From contig JAEUGJ010000012.1 of NCBI GenBank assembly GCA_016775335.1, positions 39,121-103,120 of the forward strand: a stretch of DNA of 64,000 bases. Reading direction: 5' to 3'. The DNA is from Mogibacterium sp. (GTDB taxonomy: Bacteria > Bacillota > Clostridia > Peptostreptococcales > Anaerovoracaceae). The notes beneath the pieces are model-generated. The model saw nothing but the letters and a program-made list of their open reading frames with translations. It ran no database searches and was not told the origin of the DNA. Shown here one piece after another: positions 63,959 through 64,000 of this stretch; the stretch's first letter is position 1, and the number at the start of each line of letters is the position of its first letter. A program made the translations under genes and the position numbers.

Positions 63959-64000
63959 ATGGAAGAATTGATACAAAGATGTTCATGGGCAACTACCGAC
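63959..64000 (+). CDS. tag: DNA-3-methyladenine glycosylase I, 3' partial
   Basis: Only 14 codons are in the window: MEELIQRCSWATTD. RCSWATTD fits the conserved start of Tag (RCxWxxxDPLYxxYHDxEWG). CGGAG lies 7 nt upstream. Assignment is tentative as the gene runs off the window. Confidence 0.55.
   Translation, partial: MEELIQRCSWATTD

Overview
The window is a 64 kb chromosomal segment of an anaerobic, low-to-mid GC Gram-positive bacterium of the Clostridia. Supporting signs are pyruvate:ferredoxin oxidoreductase, a 4-hydroxybutyrate/acetate-type CoA-transferase, ferredoxin-type redox proteins, AGGAGG ribosome binding sites with sigma-A promoters, and Firmicutes gene orders (rpmB-gls24-recG-rsmD-coaD, ftsK-rimO-pgsA-cinA-recA, rplU-rpmA-obgE, murB-PHP-rapZ-whiA). 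The family cannot be fixed from the sequence alone. An amino-acid-fermenting Clostridium relative that uses selenocysteine is the best fit.

Layout. 1-4.2 kb: the end of a surface-polysaccharide locus (BY-kinase, secreted lysine-rich protein, CapD-like epimerase/dehydratase), then about 0.6 kb of non-coding DNA built from five phased repeats of a structured module with its own promoter and terminator. 4.2-14 kb: ferredoxin-fused aldo/keto reductase, secreted FN3 protein, CoA-transferase, class A PBP with a very acidic cytoplasmic extension, and a membrane-anchored PepD-like protein lacking its metal ligands. 14-30.8 kb: core housekeeping genes (ribosomal proteins L28, L32, L21, L27; recG, rsmD, coaD, tmcAL, ftsK, rimO, pgsA, cinA, SOS-controlled recA, obgE, comEA) and an orphan Spo0A-C-like protein. 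30.8-45.4 kb: PFOR, purine nucleoside phosphorylase, two tandem acyl-CoA ligases, and the threonine/aspartate pathway (hom-lysC-asd, with thrC divergent).

45.4-56.1 kb is a complete selenocysteine locus: LysR-type regulator, selD, a NifS-like lyase, tRNA-Sec(UCA), selA and selB. The selD gene itself has an in-frame UGA at the active-site cysteine position followed by a plausible bacterial SECIS hairpin, so the selenium donor enzyme is probably a selenoprotein. Between tRNA-Sec and selA lies 3.7 kb of foreign debris: tandem terminators, a small phage ORF coupled to an HNH endonuclease, a chimeric portal fragment, immunity-like small ORFs, a tRNA-His gene and a 280-bp palindromic element.

56.1-64 kb: lipoprotein, AI-2E family permease, murB, PHP phosphatase, rapZ, whiA, rlmD, a 120-bp imperfect tandem repeat, an AT-rich GyrI-like gene, and the start of a tag-like DNA glycosylase.

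The most interesting leads are the modular structured RNA at 3.63-4.21 kb, the UGA-containing selD, the palindromic element and toxin-like chimera within the sel locus, and the degenerate PepD-like membrane protein.
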